Source of the DNA: Rhizoctonia solani
Taxonomy: Eukaryota > Basidiomycota > Agaricomycetes > Cantharellales > Ceratobasidiaceae
Assembly (NCBI RefSeq): GCF_016906535.1
Contig: NC_057373.1
Coordinates: forward strand, 3,038,001 to 3,102,000
Length of the DNA stretch: 64,000 nucleotides
Reading direction: 5' to 3'
Shown: positions 1 through 11,866 of the stretch, piece after piece
Layout of the letters: each line of letters opens with the position of its first letter
Position numbering within the stretch: position 1 is the first letter of the stretch
Translations under genes and position numbers: made by a program
Notes under the pieces: generated by a model
Told to the model about the DNA's origin: nothing
What the model saw: only the letters and a program-made list of their open reading frames with translations
Databases searched by the model: none

Positions 1-110
1 GAATTTGCAGCATATACAAGTAATTAACTCTCTTCAACAAGAATCGAAAAAAGAATAGCCAAAATCGAATAGGGATGTAAAATCAAAAAGGTCTATCTAC
101 TGTTGAAAGA

Positions 111-3100
111 TCATCGGGCCTGCCCAGCGGGATCATCCGTCTCAGTCTCATACGAGCTCAAAAACTCGTCAAAATCCTCCCCATCCTCAGCATCTGCTTT
201 CACGCCATCCTCTTCGCTCATCACCTCGGGAGTACGTGCACCTTTTCCGGCTTTGGTTTTTCGCTCTGTCTGGGTTTGCTTTTTCCGCCGAGGGGTGCGT
301 TCTTCAGTTTGAGGCAATGGTGTTTCGGTCGCTCCTGGTGAAGGGGAGCCCAAGTAAGGTATACTGGTAGCCGAGGTGGGAGTGACTAAATCCTTCTCTG
401 GTAGTGGGGTGTGCAAGCTGTCTCCAGAGGGGGTGATGGTTGCAGTACTCAGCGGTCGACTCTTGGTACGGATGTTCAAGTTTGCGGGGCGATTAGAGGA
501 CGAGCGTTTAGGCCAGCCTTTGCGAGTTTCACCGGGTGCCAAAATTGGGGAGTCGGCGGCATCTGAATCGGCTGTGAGGGCTGGGGCTTGGGGCTGAATA
601 CGTGGTACAGGATTATCTGATAGCTCCCATTTACGCGGCGCGGGAGGAACAACAGGTGATTCAGCCGGAGATTCATGCATGATAGACGCCACTCCTAGGC
701 TGAGCGTTTTGTTTGGAGCGGGGCCGTCAGTCAATTCGTATCTGTGCACTATTGAACGAGCGATAGTTTCAGGGTCCAGCTGTGCAGGCAGAGTCTCTGC
801 CTTGGCTTTGGGTTCCACAGGACCGTCCGTTAGTTCCCATTTGCGTACGGGCGCAGGCTCAGCAGTGACTGGCCCATCGGCAAGTTGCCAACTTTTGGGC
901 GAGTCGGAGCCTGTTCCGACACTTAGACTCAATGGAGAGCTGGTCCTCTTTAATTCTCTAGAGGTCGGTCGTTCACGCGGGACAATAAGTGGTGGACTGC
1001 CTTGGTCAGACGAAGCATTCCTGAGTCCAAGTCCAACAACAACAGCTTCGTCCTCGCTGGGCGCAAGTGAACCGGCTGCGCTAGCAGGCATTGATGCAGT
1101 TCCCATAGACCTTCTTGACCTCCCTGCAAATGACCCAGAATCTGGGCGTCCGATCATCGAACCCGAGTCAGAACGTGGGCTAAGTGAAGTCATGAGCTCC
1201 CATTCACGATGACTGCCAGTTGAAGACGAAATAGAGCTTTGTCTCGACATACGGCTAAAGCGCGATGTGTTGGTGGTCGTCTGGCGCGTCTTGCCTAGTA
1301 GTAGAGGCTTGGGACCGGTCGTTTTCTTTGCAGTAGATGAGTGCGATGGTGAAGCTGGAGGAGGCATAGCACTCCACCCGGGCAAGGTCATTGTGAACCG
1401 ATGGTTGGGACTTGGAGCTGGTGCATGGTTGGCGTCGTCTTCCTGCGAACCAGGAGTGTCCAACCTATTGGGTGTGGGGAGCCAGCTGTCCCTCGGGTTC
1501 TTGAATACCGCGGGGCGCGGAGGCGGTTCATAGTCCGAAGGAGGATCCTGTGCAGATCGAGGCATCGGAGCTGGCAGATGAGAATACGTTGTGGCACGGG
1601 GTTGAGGAACAAAAGGTTGTGTCGTAGCCATAACTTTAGCCAAAGCAGTCGGACTGAGAGATTGACTCCTATCACCTGGTTGACGCTCTCGATCCTGAGG
1701 TTCCCATTTCCTGCTATCTGTCCTGATATGCGTTGGCCGCTCCTCGAGGGGTTCTTCAGCTACCGACTCAGGAATGTCTGCCGGGCGCGCCTTGGTTATA
1801 GCGGCGGCGCGTTGTTTAGCAGCAGCCATCGCCATAGCTCCCCATCCAGCCCAGCTACCACTTCTACCGTGTCCTCGGCTACTCTCTTTGGGCGGCGGAG
1901 AGGGTGCTTCCTCGGATGGTTGTTGCGATTCTTGGGTACCGCCACTCCGATTCCAAGCAGACATGACTGCCAGGCTCCAATTAGTTGATGCTTTGCTCAG
2001 GGACGCTGCCGCATCGCTCTGTTTGAATGTCTCGGTATACTGTCGGATTTTTCCGCCAACTGATGCAAGAGATGGTGCGCCTGGTGGTGGTGAAACGAGA
2101 ACTTCGGGAACGGAGGCAGCGGGTGCTGCGTCTTCAGACTCGGGCCCAGGTATAGATGCAGGGACCGAGCCGCCAGAGACGGACCTCCATCCCGCAACAC
2201 GGTTGCGCATAGCAGCAGCTACGTCCCATGCCCCGGCTCCCCACCCGGCGCCATTCGGATTATTCTGTTCGATAATTCCAAACCCAGCAGCCCGCTTCGC
2301 TCCTAATTCGAAAGCTTTGTTGATCACCCACGCCAACCCAACTGATTCGAGAGGATAGCGTTGCAACAGAAGCATACCCTGTACAAATGCATCGTTCATT
2401 GGCAGCGTGTTGGGACTGAGAGGCTGGGGTTGAATCATGCTTAGAGGGACATCATCATCCTCTTCCTCTTCTTCGCCCCATAGTCCGACACCGCCACGTT
2501 TGTTCCCGGCCCTGACAAGCTTATCGCGAACACCTAGCAAGAGCGCAACACACACATTGACGAGGAATTCGATTTTGGGATTGGTTTCTGGTGTGCTCGG
2601 GTCCTGTGCAAAGAGAGTATCCCAGGTCGGGAGAAGGGCTGCCAAGGGAAGGTCCTGTGCAAGTAAGCAGGCGATCCAACGGCTACGTGCGTTTCAGTTG
2701 ATATAGACCAAGAATATCTGCAGCGGGCACTCACTACGAGAAATAGGGTAATTTTGGGTCCAGCGATTTCTTGACCTGGATAAAAACCGAAATGAAATGG
2801 TGTGTATGCACGATAAATGCGGCTACTAACCATATCCTCCCACAGTCTCGCATCTGCCCACTTTAGCCGGTCACTCAATCGGGTCATAACGCCCCTCACC
2901 CCTCTCCACTCCCAGAGGCAACAGGAGGTAAAGACCAGTCACCTGGATCCCCAACAATACTTCCCAGCTCGCCCATGAGTTCGACAAAGAGCCAGAACGT
3001 GTCAGCTTCGATATGTTGTGTCGAGTCATCCTCTTCATCTTCAGGCGGATAGGCTTGGCTACGTCCATGGATCTGCTGGAGCCTCTCCGTCAACTTGAGC

Positions 3101-4404
3101 AACAACCCCTCCTGCAGCCCGGATCGCCGCTTCCTCGACCATTTCTTCGTGTTTCACACCAAATCCATAGGACCGCAAACTGGCCGACCTACCTTCAAAC
3201 ACTGCATAATATAATGGCGCAAGGAGTTCGTTAAGTCCTTGGGTGTAGGGATGGTGTGGGTGCAGTAGAGAATAAACGTATAGAATCCGTAAGAGAATAT
3301 GGGCATGAGTCTTGGCGTCGTCGTCGTTATCAGGTTCGGAATGCCCGTTAAGCTGGAGTGTGGGAGGCCGAGGTGATACATTTGGGGAAAGTCCGTTGAG
3401 ACTCAAACCGAGTGAAGAACGGCCACCGGCCTTGAAAGCCAAGGGCTTGTCGTCAGAGTCTTCGTCAGAGTCGGCGTTGGTATTGTTTTCCTTCGAATTG
3501 GTATTTGTGGTATTTTCATCAGTGTTTGAATCATGTGTTCCATCGTTGTCTTCTTCGTTCGTGGATGGGGGCGCCACTTCCATGACCCTGATTTCGGGTG
3601 TGCGTGGGGCGGGCGGCGGAGCGCTGTTGCCAAACCGGACAACGCGTTGAACTATAGCCAGTCTATCAAATAAGGCATTGGCATATCGGACTCGAGAAGC
3701 TCAGGCTCCGAGCCAGAGGTCGACGGTGCGGGTTTAGGCCATATTTGGAGGGGGTCGATAGGTTGTCTGAAAAACGGAATACGAGGCTGTGTGCGATCTA
3801 CATCTTTGGCAATCGTGTCCAGCAGCTTATCGCGCGCATTTAGTGGATATTCGGGCTAAAAATATCCCAGAGCATTAGAAACCATTTGGTTGAGAAGGAG
3901 AGCTGAAGCAACAGACCGAAGGAGCTGTTTGAATAGGTGCAAGAAGCTGTGCGGCTACGTCCTGAAGAAGTTCCAGCTCAATCAACGATCAAATTGGACA
4001 ATGTTGGGCTCACATAGTAACGCATTCGAGATTTGTTTGCTGTTTCTTCCCACTTGTCCTTTTCTGGAGGAAGAGCGCCCAAGAGCAGACTGAGAGTGAA
4101 TGTGAGCAGTATTCAGACGGGTACCAGATCTGGGACATACCGCCATATCCTTGATCTCATCCAGACCGGATGCTCGGGTATTCCTGTCCAGAGTATAAGA
4201 CACGTCGAAAGGACTGTTGTTTGGCTTACCCTGTAGTGATAGAGCCCGAAGTTGAAGGACGTCAACGACACGAAGTGCCGACGATGAGTCCAGGATCTCT
4301 TCGAATGCATGCATCCTGGACACACAACATAAAATTTTATCAAAAGATTACTATGTTTGAACCTACCTGGACTGATAGTTCATTTGTTCCATTTCGGAAG
4401 CCAT
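111..4404 (-). CDS. TBC-domain Rab GTPase-activating protein (TBC1D5-like)
   Basis: A Rab GTPase-activating protein of the TBC family, expected to stimulate GTP hydrolysis by a Rab in endosomal or autophagic membrane traffic. The likely start is the ATG at 4404. An early exon reads GIPEHPVWMRSRIWR, followed by LLLGALPPEKDKW (the usual start of the TBC fold). Next come a motif with an FFR core (DVDRTQPRIPFFRQP), YTQGLNELLAPLYY near 3200, EADTFWLFVELMGEL near 2980 and a C-terminal TBC helix region around 2560-2690. The last exon (111 to about 2690) encodes a long Ser/Pro-rich, probably disordered tail with several repeats of the pattern R/K-W-E-L-x-D-x-P. One junction near 3690 (between an IWPKP segment and RYANALFDRLA) could not be placed with certainty and may be a short intron. 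It is divergent from eIF5 with 434 bp between the starts. Confidence 0.85.
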
Positions 4405-4838
4405 CCCTGCTGGTCGCCGTCGTTGCAGCTGGGAGAGACAAGCAAACTGACCAATCCAAGCGCTTAGACCGCTTCTCATTTGGATTACACAAGCATCCGT
4501 GCTGACCAAGGCTTAGATGAGAATAAAAGTGTTGTCTGTGCAATCAGCCACCAACAACGACGATCCAACTGACCTCGAGCATCGACATCGAGAGAAATAT
4601 TCTATATTTCGCCTTTCGATTGTTCCCCTATACCATCACCGCGTTTATTCTGCATTGCGGAGAGGATTGGTCGCTTCATGCTTTTGAGACCCAAAGCAGC
4701 AACGAAACAGCAGACTTCACGCTTTATCCACAGTAGACATCTCTTCCAGGTAAATCATTTCATAGAAATTTTACTAGGGCTCAATTTGTTGATATCTTTC
4801 CTTGCTCGCCAGCGCTAAAATCACCACTCTTGCCCAGC
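4405..4838. promoter_or_regulatory. Shared upstream region of the divergent RabGAP and eIF5 genes
   Basis: A 434-bp gap between two divergent start codons. It must contain both 5' UTRs and both promoters. No TATA box is obvious at either end and no open frame of note was seen. Confidence 0.5.
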
Positions 4839-6302
4839 ATGGCTAAAGTTGTTAATATCCGCCGCGACGTCGATGTGAGTAATTGTATACCCTCTGCCCA
4901 CCCATTCTAACCATGTATTACAGGACAAATTCTACCGTTACAAGTATGTCTATCTCGCCACCCTCTCCCTCTCTTGGGATGGGCACTTACTAATCAAACG
5001 TATAGGATGCCCTCGCTCTTGACCAAGATCGAAGGCAAAGGTAATGGTATTAAGACCGTTATTCCAAACATGTCCGACGTCTCCCGCGCTCTCAGCCGAC
5101 CTCCTACCTGTAAGTGAATTTAGGCTCTGCTCTCTTACATCCCGCATGTCTGACCGCGTGCACATGTCCAGACCCCACTAAATTCTTCGGATGCGAACTT
5201 GGCGCTCAAACAACATTTGACGAAAAGGCTGACCGATACATTGTTAATGGTGCACACGACGCAACCCGTCTGCGTGAACTCTTGGACGCATTTATCGACA
5301 AATTTGTCCTTTGCGCTGATTGCAAGAATCCCGAAACTGATTTGATCATTGACAAATCTGAGATGATCACAAGAGATTGCAAAGCTTGTGGCTCTCGCAC
5401 CGACGTTGACATGCGACACAAACTTACTACATTTATCATCAAGAATCCGCCCAAGAAGGCCAAAAAGGATAAGAAGGCCAAGGGAGAGAACAAAGACAAA
5501 GACAAGGAGGCCGGAAGTGCTGAAGAAGAAGCAGCAGATGGCGGTTCGGACGACGAGTTCACGAAGACCCTCAAGGCCCAGGCAGCTGAGCTTCCGACTG
5601 CCGAACAAGCTGCTCGTGGAGGAGCCGATGAAGACTGGGCCTTGGACACTTCCGAGGCAGCCGTCAAGGCTCGCCAGAAGGAAATGGCCGGCCTGAATCT
5701 GGGTGATTCGGATGAAGAGGCAGATGGCGCAGATCCACACAGCGAACTTGCGGTCTGGCTCGAAGGTAATCGGTCATCTAGCGCGGTCGATATCTACAAG
5801 AAGATCGAAGAGCTGGGTATTGAGCGTAAGCACAAAACGGCCGAGATCCTCGGACGTGCGCTCTTCACCGAGAATATCGAGAAGGAGATTCCTACGTATG
5901 CACCTCTCCTAGTCAAGGTGCGTACGTTTAGCTACTATCCTCGTCATTTGACTAACTGATCGTATCCTTTGTAGGTGGTAACAGGCGAAAAGCACCAAAA
6001 GTCTCTGCTTGGGGGCATCGAGCGGTTTGTAGGCGTCGACCACCCGAGCCTTATTCCGGCAGTGCCCAAGATTCTTATGGCATTCTATCAAGCCGATATA
6101 CTCGAAGAAGAGATTGTCGTCCAGTGGGGCAAGCATCTAAGCAAGAAGTATGTCGATCGTGATGTGAGCAAACGTGTGCGCAAGGCGGCCGGCCCATTTG
6201 TCGAGGTTCGTTTATATTGTTCTAGACTTTTCTGAAAGCCAGTGCTGATCAGATCTTATACAGTGGCTTGCTGCAGCTGAGGATGAATCGGAAGAAGAAT
6301 GA
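4839..6302 (+). CDS. TIF5: Translation initiation factor eIF5
   Basis: eIF5 is the GTPase-activating protein for eIF2 and acts in start-codon recognition on the 43S/48S complex. Six exons splice cleanly: 4839-4874, 4924-4943, 5006-5109, 5172-5917, 5975-6205 and 6264-6302. The N-terminus begins [20 protein letters not shown], the conserved eIF5 start. A C2-C2 zinc ribbon is visible in exon 4 (CADC, then CKACG). A Lys-rich and then acidic linker follows. The C-terminal W2/HEAT-type domain ends in an aromatic and acidic tail ([12 protein letters not shown]), the segment that contacts eIF2-beta and eIF1 in known eIF5s. The second exon is only 20 nt. Length and order match the family, and nothing is broken. 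Confidence 0.97.
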
Positions 6303-6921
6303 GCTAGTCGAGTCTGTTGAACCTGTGTCTGAGTGTATGCGCCTGAGCTTCTGTGGAATTGATATTTTTCGGATGACCTAGACAAGATGCTGGCGTGATA
6401 ACACAAGCCCATGCCCCTTGGGAAGTAGATCATTAAGATCCAGCACTGTGTAAGCTACTATTACATGCAAGTTTAAAGTTACCCATCAGGGCCGCCGCAA
6501 CGGTATGTGCCTGGGTGTATGCGCTATGCATAGATCGATCTGCCTGGATCCTGCTTGTTGCTCTCGGATCTTGAATTTCAACAAGCAAACCCAAACCTGG
6601 TCTCACCCCAAATTTCCGACTTACACAGCCCCTACAACCTAAAAACGTGCAAAACTCGTGGCCCATTAGTGTGCCCATCAAACATGATCAGCATAAACCA
6701 GGTTCAGGCGGCACCCAGATTTATATCTACAACGAATTAAACTCTTTCTTTTTTAACTTTCGCCGTGCATGCATCGTGACGATCTACCTGCTCTATTTGC
6801 ACCATTCCAGGTTATACTGATACTGTAGATTAAGTAAAAAAAGAAATTCACATGGGGTCATCATATGAGCGAGAAAACGTAACATGTAAATCCGAGGCAA
6901 GGCTATATAAAAGTGGCTCAA
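6303..6921. other. Intergenic region between convergent eIF5 and OSBP genes
   Basis: About 620 bp holding the 3' UTRs of two converging genes. Frames seen here are short and carry no recognisable motif. I see no further gene. Confidence 0.5.
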
Positions 6922-9051
6922 TTAACTAGACGTTGCACTGATCGCTCCTGGACTTCCGGCTGAAGTCGGCGCCGGAGCTGGCGCTGGGGTCGGGGCTGGA
7001 GCAGAGGAAGTCGGTGCTGGGGCCGGAGCTGGAGCTTTATTAGCAGCTTTGCTGGGTGAGGAAGGCTGGGCTGCAGTTTGCTTTGGCCATATCCACTCTT
7101 CAACGAATTTCACCGCTGCATCCGGGTTGGATGGAATGCCGTTCCCACCGCTGGTCGCCAGAGTTAGAAAAAAGGGTGAGACGGTGGGGTAACGCTATCC
7201 CGACTTACAGAATCTTGGGCACCCACTGTCCGGCCTTGTTCTGTTCAAAGAACCTGGGGACATGTTTGGTGCCTGTTTCTTCCCGCTTACGAGCCGCCTC
7301 GCGCTGCGCATTCTCAACCGCCGATTTGGCATCAGTAGCAGCCTCCATATCTTTATGGTGGATTGCGTCTGTAAGCTTTGTCCATAGTCTAAAATGAAGA
7401 GAAAAATGAGCGCTTGGGGTAATAAATGAATTGGAGCAGAGTACCTTTGAGACTCATTCGGTTCCTGCTCCTCCTCTGGATACACGAATTTCTCGACAAT
7501 GTTTTCCTTGGCAGCATCAAACAACACCCGTTTGTCGTTGGTCTGCCGTAGATCAGATTATTAAAAAAACGATCCACAAACATAAGCTGACGAAACTCCT
7601 TACCTTGAGCGATTTGTATTCCATAGACGAGCTCCATAATCCAGATACTTCGGCAATATCTGTGTTACCTTGCTTCACACGTCCTGATACACCATTGTAA
7701 CCCCCCGAAAAGAAGCCCTGTGAGGATTACGATCAGCAACCGATCACAGAAGTCCACGAACGAAATATCGAAGCAGATCGAGCTACATGGAGGCCAAACA
7801 ATACGAGATATCGAGGCACAAAAAAGCCAAGGAGCTCGACCGCCAACCTCGGATAATCCATCCGAGGTATGAACAGTATAAGAAATCATTGGACGTTTCA
7901 CAAACCTTGGTCTTGAATTCCACGTCACAGACCATCCCCGTCTTTTCGCATTTCACAGCACACATGTCGCCCAGCTCCAGTACCATCTTCCCGAATAATA
8001 TACCCCTATAACAGATGTGTTAATACTGTAGTATCAGGTAGAACTTAGAGAGTCTCTTACTGACCTTGCATACATGTTAGGCATGGAGATAACATATTCA
8101 CCATCCTCAGGCTTTCCCATCAGCAGCACTCGGTTCTCTCCTTCCATGACCGTCATAACACTGTTTCCAAGGAACTTGGATTTTGGCCGAAGTTCACCAA
8201 CGATCCGAACCTAGAGATCAAGCATCCGAATTAGGGCTAATCAATTCCTTGCTTGGGGGGATGGCATAACGAACCTTGTTGGCCGGAGAAATGTAGAAAT
8301 ACGCAGAGATAGGCGGATGGTGGGATACTTGCTCGGCAATATAGAACGCCTGGGTGCCATTGGGATAGTCGTAGCGGCAGCGGAAGAATTCACCCAATAC
8401 AGGATTATATCTGTTCAAGTGAGGTTAAGCGGAATGATATCATAAGATGAGACGTAACGTTAACCAATTAAAGGAGAGTGGTGAAGCACATATCATGTAA
8501 AGTACTTACGGCTTCTTGACACCCTTTGGTTTGATATGCCACCCAGAGAGGTAGTATCGTAGAACTCGAATGAAGCGCTCTTCGGGCTGAGGGTCGTTTT
8601 CAGCACTGCTGAGATGTGAGTTCGAACTGAGAGAGTAGGATCGAAATGACTTGCCCGAAAATGAGATCTGGATGGCTCATAAAATCTGTTATACGCTCAA
8701 GCATGCTTCGTGGTTCGAGCACAAAGGTCGGAAACGCAACACGCTGTAGGTCCATTCCAATTCTGTTTGTCCAACATGTCAGTCAATCACTGTGGATTCT
8801 GCCGCTGAGAGCCGATGGGACATACCGAAGTTGCGATATAATTGACATGACTATGGAACCCTCGTTCTCGTCGCTAGGAATTCAACATCAGAGCTATATT
8901 GATAGTATGTCTATGGCTATCTATCTTACAGGATGGATGTATCATCGGGATTGCTGCCTTCGGGAGCCCGGTCTTGGTCGCCACTGCCGCCGCCGACCCG
9001 TTTGCGGACGTTATTGGCACCGCCCTGCAACCCGCTAAGAAGGCCCATCAT
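6922..9051 (-). CDS. Oxysterol-binding protein, Kes1/Osh4 type
   Basis: A short (single ORD domain) oxysterol-binding-protein homologue of the yeast Osh4/Kes1 class, which carries sterol and PI4P between membranes. The family signature [11 protein letters not shown] is present near 8310. It is preceded by [11 protein letters not shown] and followed by segments typical of the beta barrel. The C-terminal part has the usual charged helix ([21 protein letters not shown]) ending near VPKIL. The start chosen is the first of two adjacent ATGs at 9051, giving an [12 protein letters not shown]-terminus. After the ORD domain an extra exon adds a tail of about 60 residues that is rich in alternating Ala-Pro (roughly 6950-7060) and is not part of the sterol-binding fold. 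At least eight short introns interrupt the gene. No PH or ankyrin domain is seen. Confidence 0.93.
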
Positions 9052-9786
9052 TGGTGTAGCTGTAGAGTTGGTGCGGAGAGTGTTCTGGTTAAGATCGGGT
9101 GGGAGCAGGTAAAGAGGTGGTGGTGGAAAATGTGATTTGAGTTTGGCTAAAGAGCTAGCCTCTGGCGCTATGACGGTGGAAATGGCGGAGCGCGCGCGTT
9201 TCCAGATGGAATAGGCATTATATCATCAAGACATCATTTGCACAAATAAGCCCAAGCAACCAGTCTCTGTGGCTCATCGGACGTCAACGAACAATGTGCC
9301 CAGGGAGCATTGACTCATTATCGACAGCTGCTAAACAGAATCGTGTTTCTGATACGCCAAGCTCCGATTGTTACCCTGGCCACAGGCCCCATGAGCATCC
9401 AGCCTCCCCAAGTTGGCACTATGCTGACCTCGGAAATCGGGCATTCAACTCACACTCGAATCGAGACTTGATCTGCAAACGGCCGAAGCTATCGTCATTC
9501 ACTCAGCATCGACGCCGAATTAAGGCCGAAAAGATATGAAGCCAGGCCAACCCCTAAATCAGGCATTTGGCCCCAATGGCGCTTAACTCCTATAACCGTT
9601 TTCAGCTCTATTTGGAACCACCCCCATACACACATGCGCAACATCCAACAGGGGCTCAAGGCCTACTTATTTAAACCTGCACCCACCATTGTTCTGCTTT
9701 CACTTGTATTTTTCCCGATTCGCGATACCTTGCCTCTTTCTTTTGGTGACCCAACTTACTATATTGACTGCTCTAATAATTAAAAT
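9052..9786. other. Divergent intergenic region, OSBP to coiled-coil gene
   Basis: About 735 bp between two divergent starts. A T/A-rich stretch (cttatttaaacctg, near 9664) lies about 120 bp upstream of the plus-strand ATG and could be a TATA-like element. One 81-codon plus-strand frame is present without any motif or splice support. Confidence 0.4.
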
Positions 9787-10916
9787 ATGCCCGGGAATCG
9801 TAAAGTGACCTCTGCTCGTTCCCTGCATCAGTCCATTTCTCCTACCCCAAACGACAATCATTCCCTGAAAATATTCCCCTCTCCCGAGCTTGGCATAGAC
9901 GAGCTGAACAGCCAGATCTGTGCCTTGCGGGCTGAACTACGCGACGGTCGCCTTCTCCAAGCAAGACAGCGTCAAGAACTCAACCAAAAAACCGCTCGCG
10001 TTGATAACTTGACTCGGAGATACAAGGAGCTTAGGCAGGAGCGCCAGGGGCTAAAGGCTAACCTTGGCTACGAAAGGGACAACGCCTCCGCGATCCAAAA
10101 GCGGCTCAACGTAGCGGTGAAGAACCACGCAGAAGCACAGGATAAATGCGCGAGAACAATGGTTGAGTGTGAACGTCTTCGTATACTGAACGAGCAGTTG
10201 TCTCTGCTTAATGGAAGATTCAATGCTTCGAAGACTGAACTAGAGGCAAATTTCGAGGAGAAGATTGCCGAAATAGAGTGTGCATTTCAGAACAAGGCAA
10301 AGGAGACGAAATCTGCGTTTATGCGCGAACTTGAAGAGACTCGAGAAAACTTGGCAAGTGAACGTATTGAAGAGACCAAGGTATGTACCCCTGCACTAAT
10401 TGTGATCGTACATAGCCGCTAATCCAAACTTACATTCGATTCTAGGCTCTCAAAAAGGAGCTTGACAGCCGTGACGCGAGAATAAAGAAACTTGAACACG
10501 ATCTTATTCGCCAATGTGAAATTAACGCAATGTTCACAGTCGACTATGAACGCGACACGCACGTTCGAGTTACAAATCGCTTGTCAATTCTGGCATCCGA
10601 GGCTGTTGGTTGTGCACATTCTGGAGTATCGCTCCACTCGACTGCGTCCTATTCTTCAAGCTCCCGGCACCCTTTGACTCAATTGGAGACCAACAATGTG
10701 ACTGTTAGGAAACGCCCCCGAGAGGCTAGTTGGCGTAGTGACAAGGGTCAGTTCGTGTACGATGTTCAAGCTATGTGTATTAATGATGTACAGGGAATCA
10801 ATCTCACTCGGAGGGAGATGACTCGAGTGCCAGTAAGGGCATTGCTGCGCCAGAACGCAATGGGCAAGGAAGAGCTCAGAAGCGTACTAAAATGGGCTAC
10901 CCATCCGGTGCTCTAG
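9787..10916 (+). CDS. Coiled-coil protein of unknown function
   Basis: Two exons (9787-10380 and 10446-10916, 65-nt intron starting GTATGT and ending CTAG) give 354 residues. Residues from about 35 to 230 are dominated by Glu, Lys, Arg, Gln and Leu with heptad spacing and almost no Pro or Gly, so a long coiled coil is very likely. The first 30 residues are Ser/Pro-rich. The C-terminal 110 residues are mixed, with a possible basic patch (RKRPREASWR). No catalytic motif, signal peptide or membrane segment is seen. I do not recognise the family. A structural, tethering or cytoskeletal role is possible but only a guess. Confidence 0.75.
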
Positions 10917-11866
10917 TGGGTAGGGAACAGCCACTTCCTTGCTCCTATTCCTCATTTAGTTCCAATTCAAACCCAAGCGGACATCGTTAGTTTACGAAGA
11001 CGTCGTCGATTTCGTTGTTTTGCTATCGTTTTCATTCGTTATGACTATTTGCAACCTTTTTTGTTTGTAGCACTATATAGTCTGTTGGTACTTGTTTTTG
11101 CCTTGTCGCTCCTTTTACTCTGTGTGTAGTTGTATTTTATTGCGGTTTTCTTCTGAGCTGTAAGAGATTACTGGTGCACCTGTACTGTATCCGTACCTTT
11201 CGCTTGTGCTGTCAAGGAAACATATTGTTTTGACATAAATTATCTCTAGTACTGACCCAGGTTTACATTCCATAATAGGCTGTTAGCCAATTTCGTGACA
11301 GGGTAGAAGAGTACATCTAATTACTAGGCCCTTTGTTTCCAAGCGCATATACCCATAATCAATCAGTGCTACCGCGGTCGACATCAGTGACACCATCAAT
11401 TGCTGGATATTCTCCGGTCATTAATTTGGTGGATTGAAGGTTTGTTTGGCTATAAACATATTTGCTCATGGCATTGTCTTTATCAAAAATTGGGCGCCAA
11501 ACAGTCGTTACATAGATAGCGTACTATATTTATGGGGACACTGATGTGGTTTCAACGGAAAGTAAATCGTTAGCGACGGAAGACCCGCAAATAGGTGAGT
11601 TACATGGATTTCGTTCGCCTCATGAATAGGTAAATCGACTGATGTACTAAACCGGAGAAAAAGGAATCGTGTTTATCAATGCTTCTTTAATACTGCGGTA
11701 AGAATAGTGATCATTTGGGTCGCAGTACTTGCTAGCTTCATCAGCATGGCGCTTATGTAAGTCAAATATCGAACCCACCTCCTCGATCGCGAATTAGTCT
11801 GCTCAACCACACTGCGCCGGACTCTTCTTACTTGGCCATAAACAAAAAACAGTCTTGGTCGTAATC
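10917..11866. other. Intergenic region upstream of the ABC-F gene
   Basis: About 950 bp, AT-rich in places. It must hold the 3' end of the coiled-coil gene and the promoter of the ABC-F gene. I see no convincing coding frame, RNA gene or repeat here. Confidence 0.45.

Noticed and set aside
5135..5740. 201-codon minus-strand frame opposite eIF5
   Set aside because: Shadow of the strongly coding eIF5 exon on the other strand.
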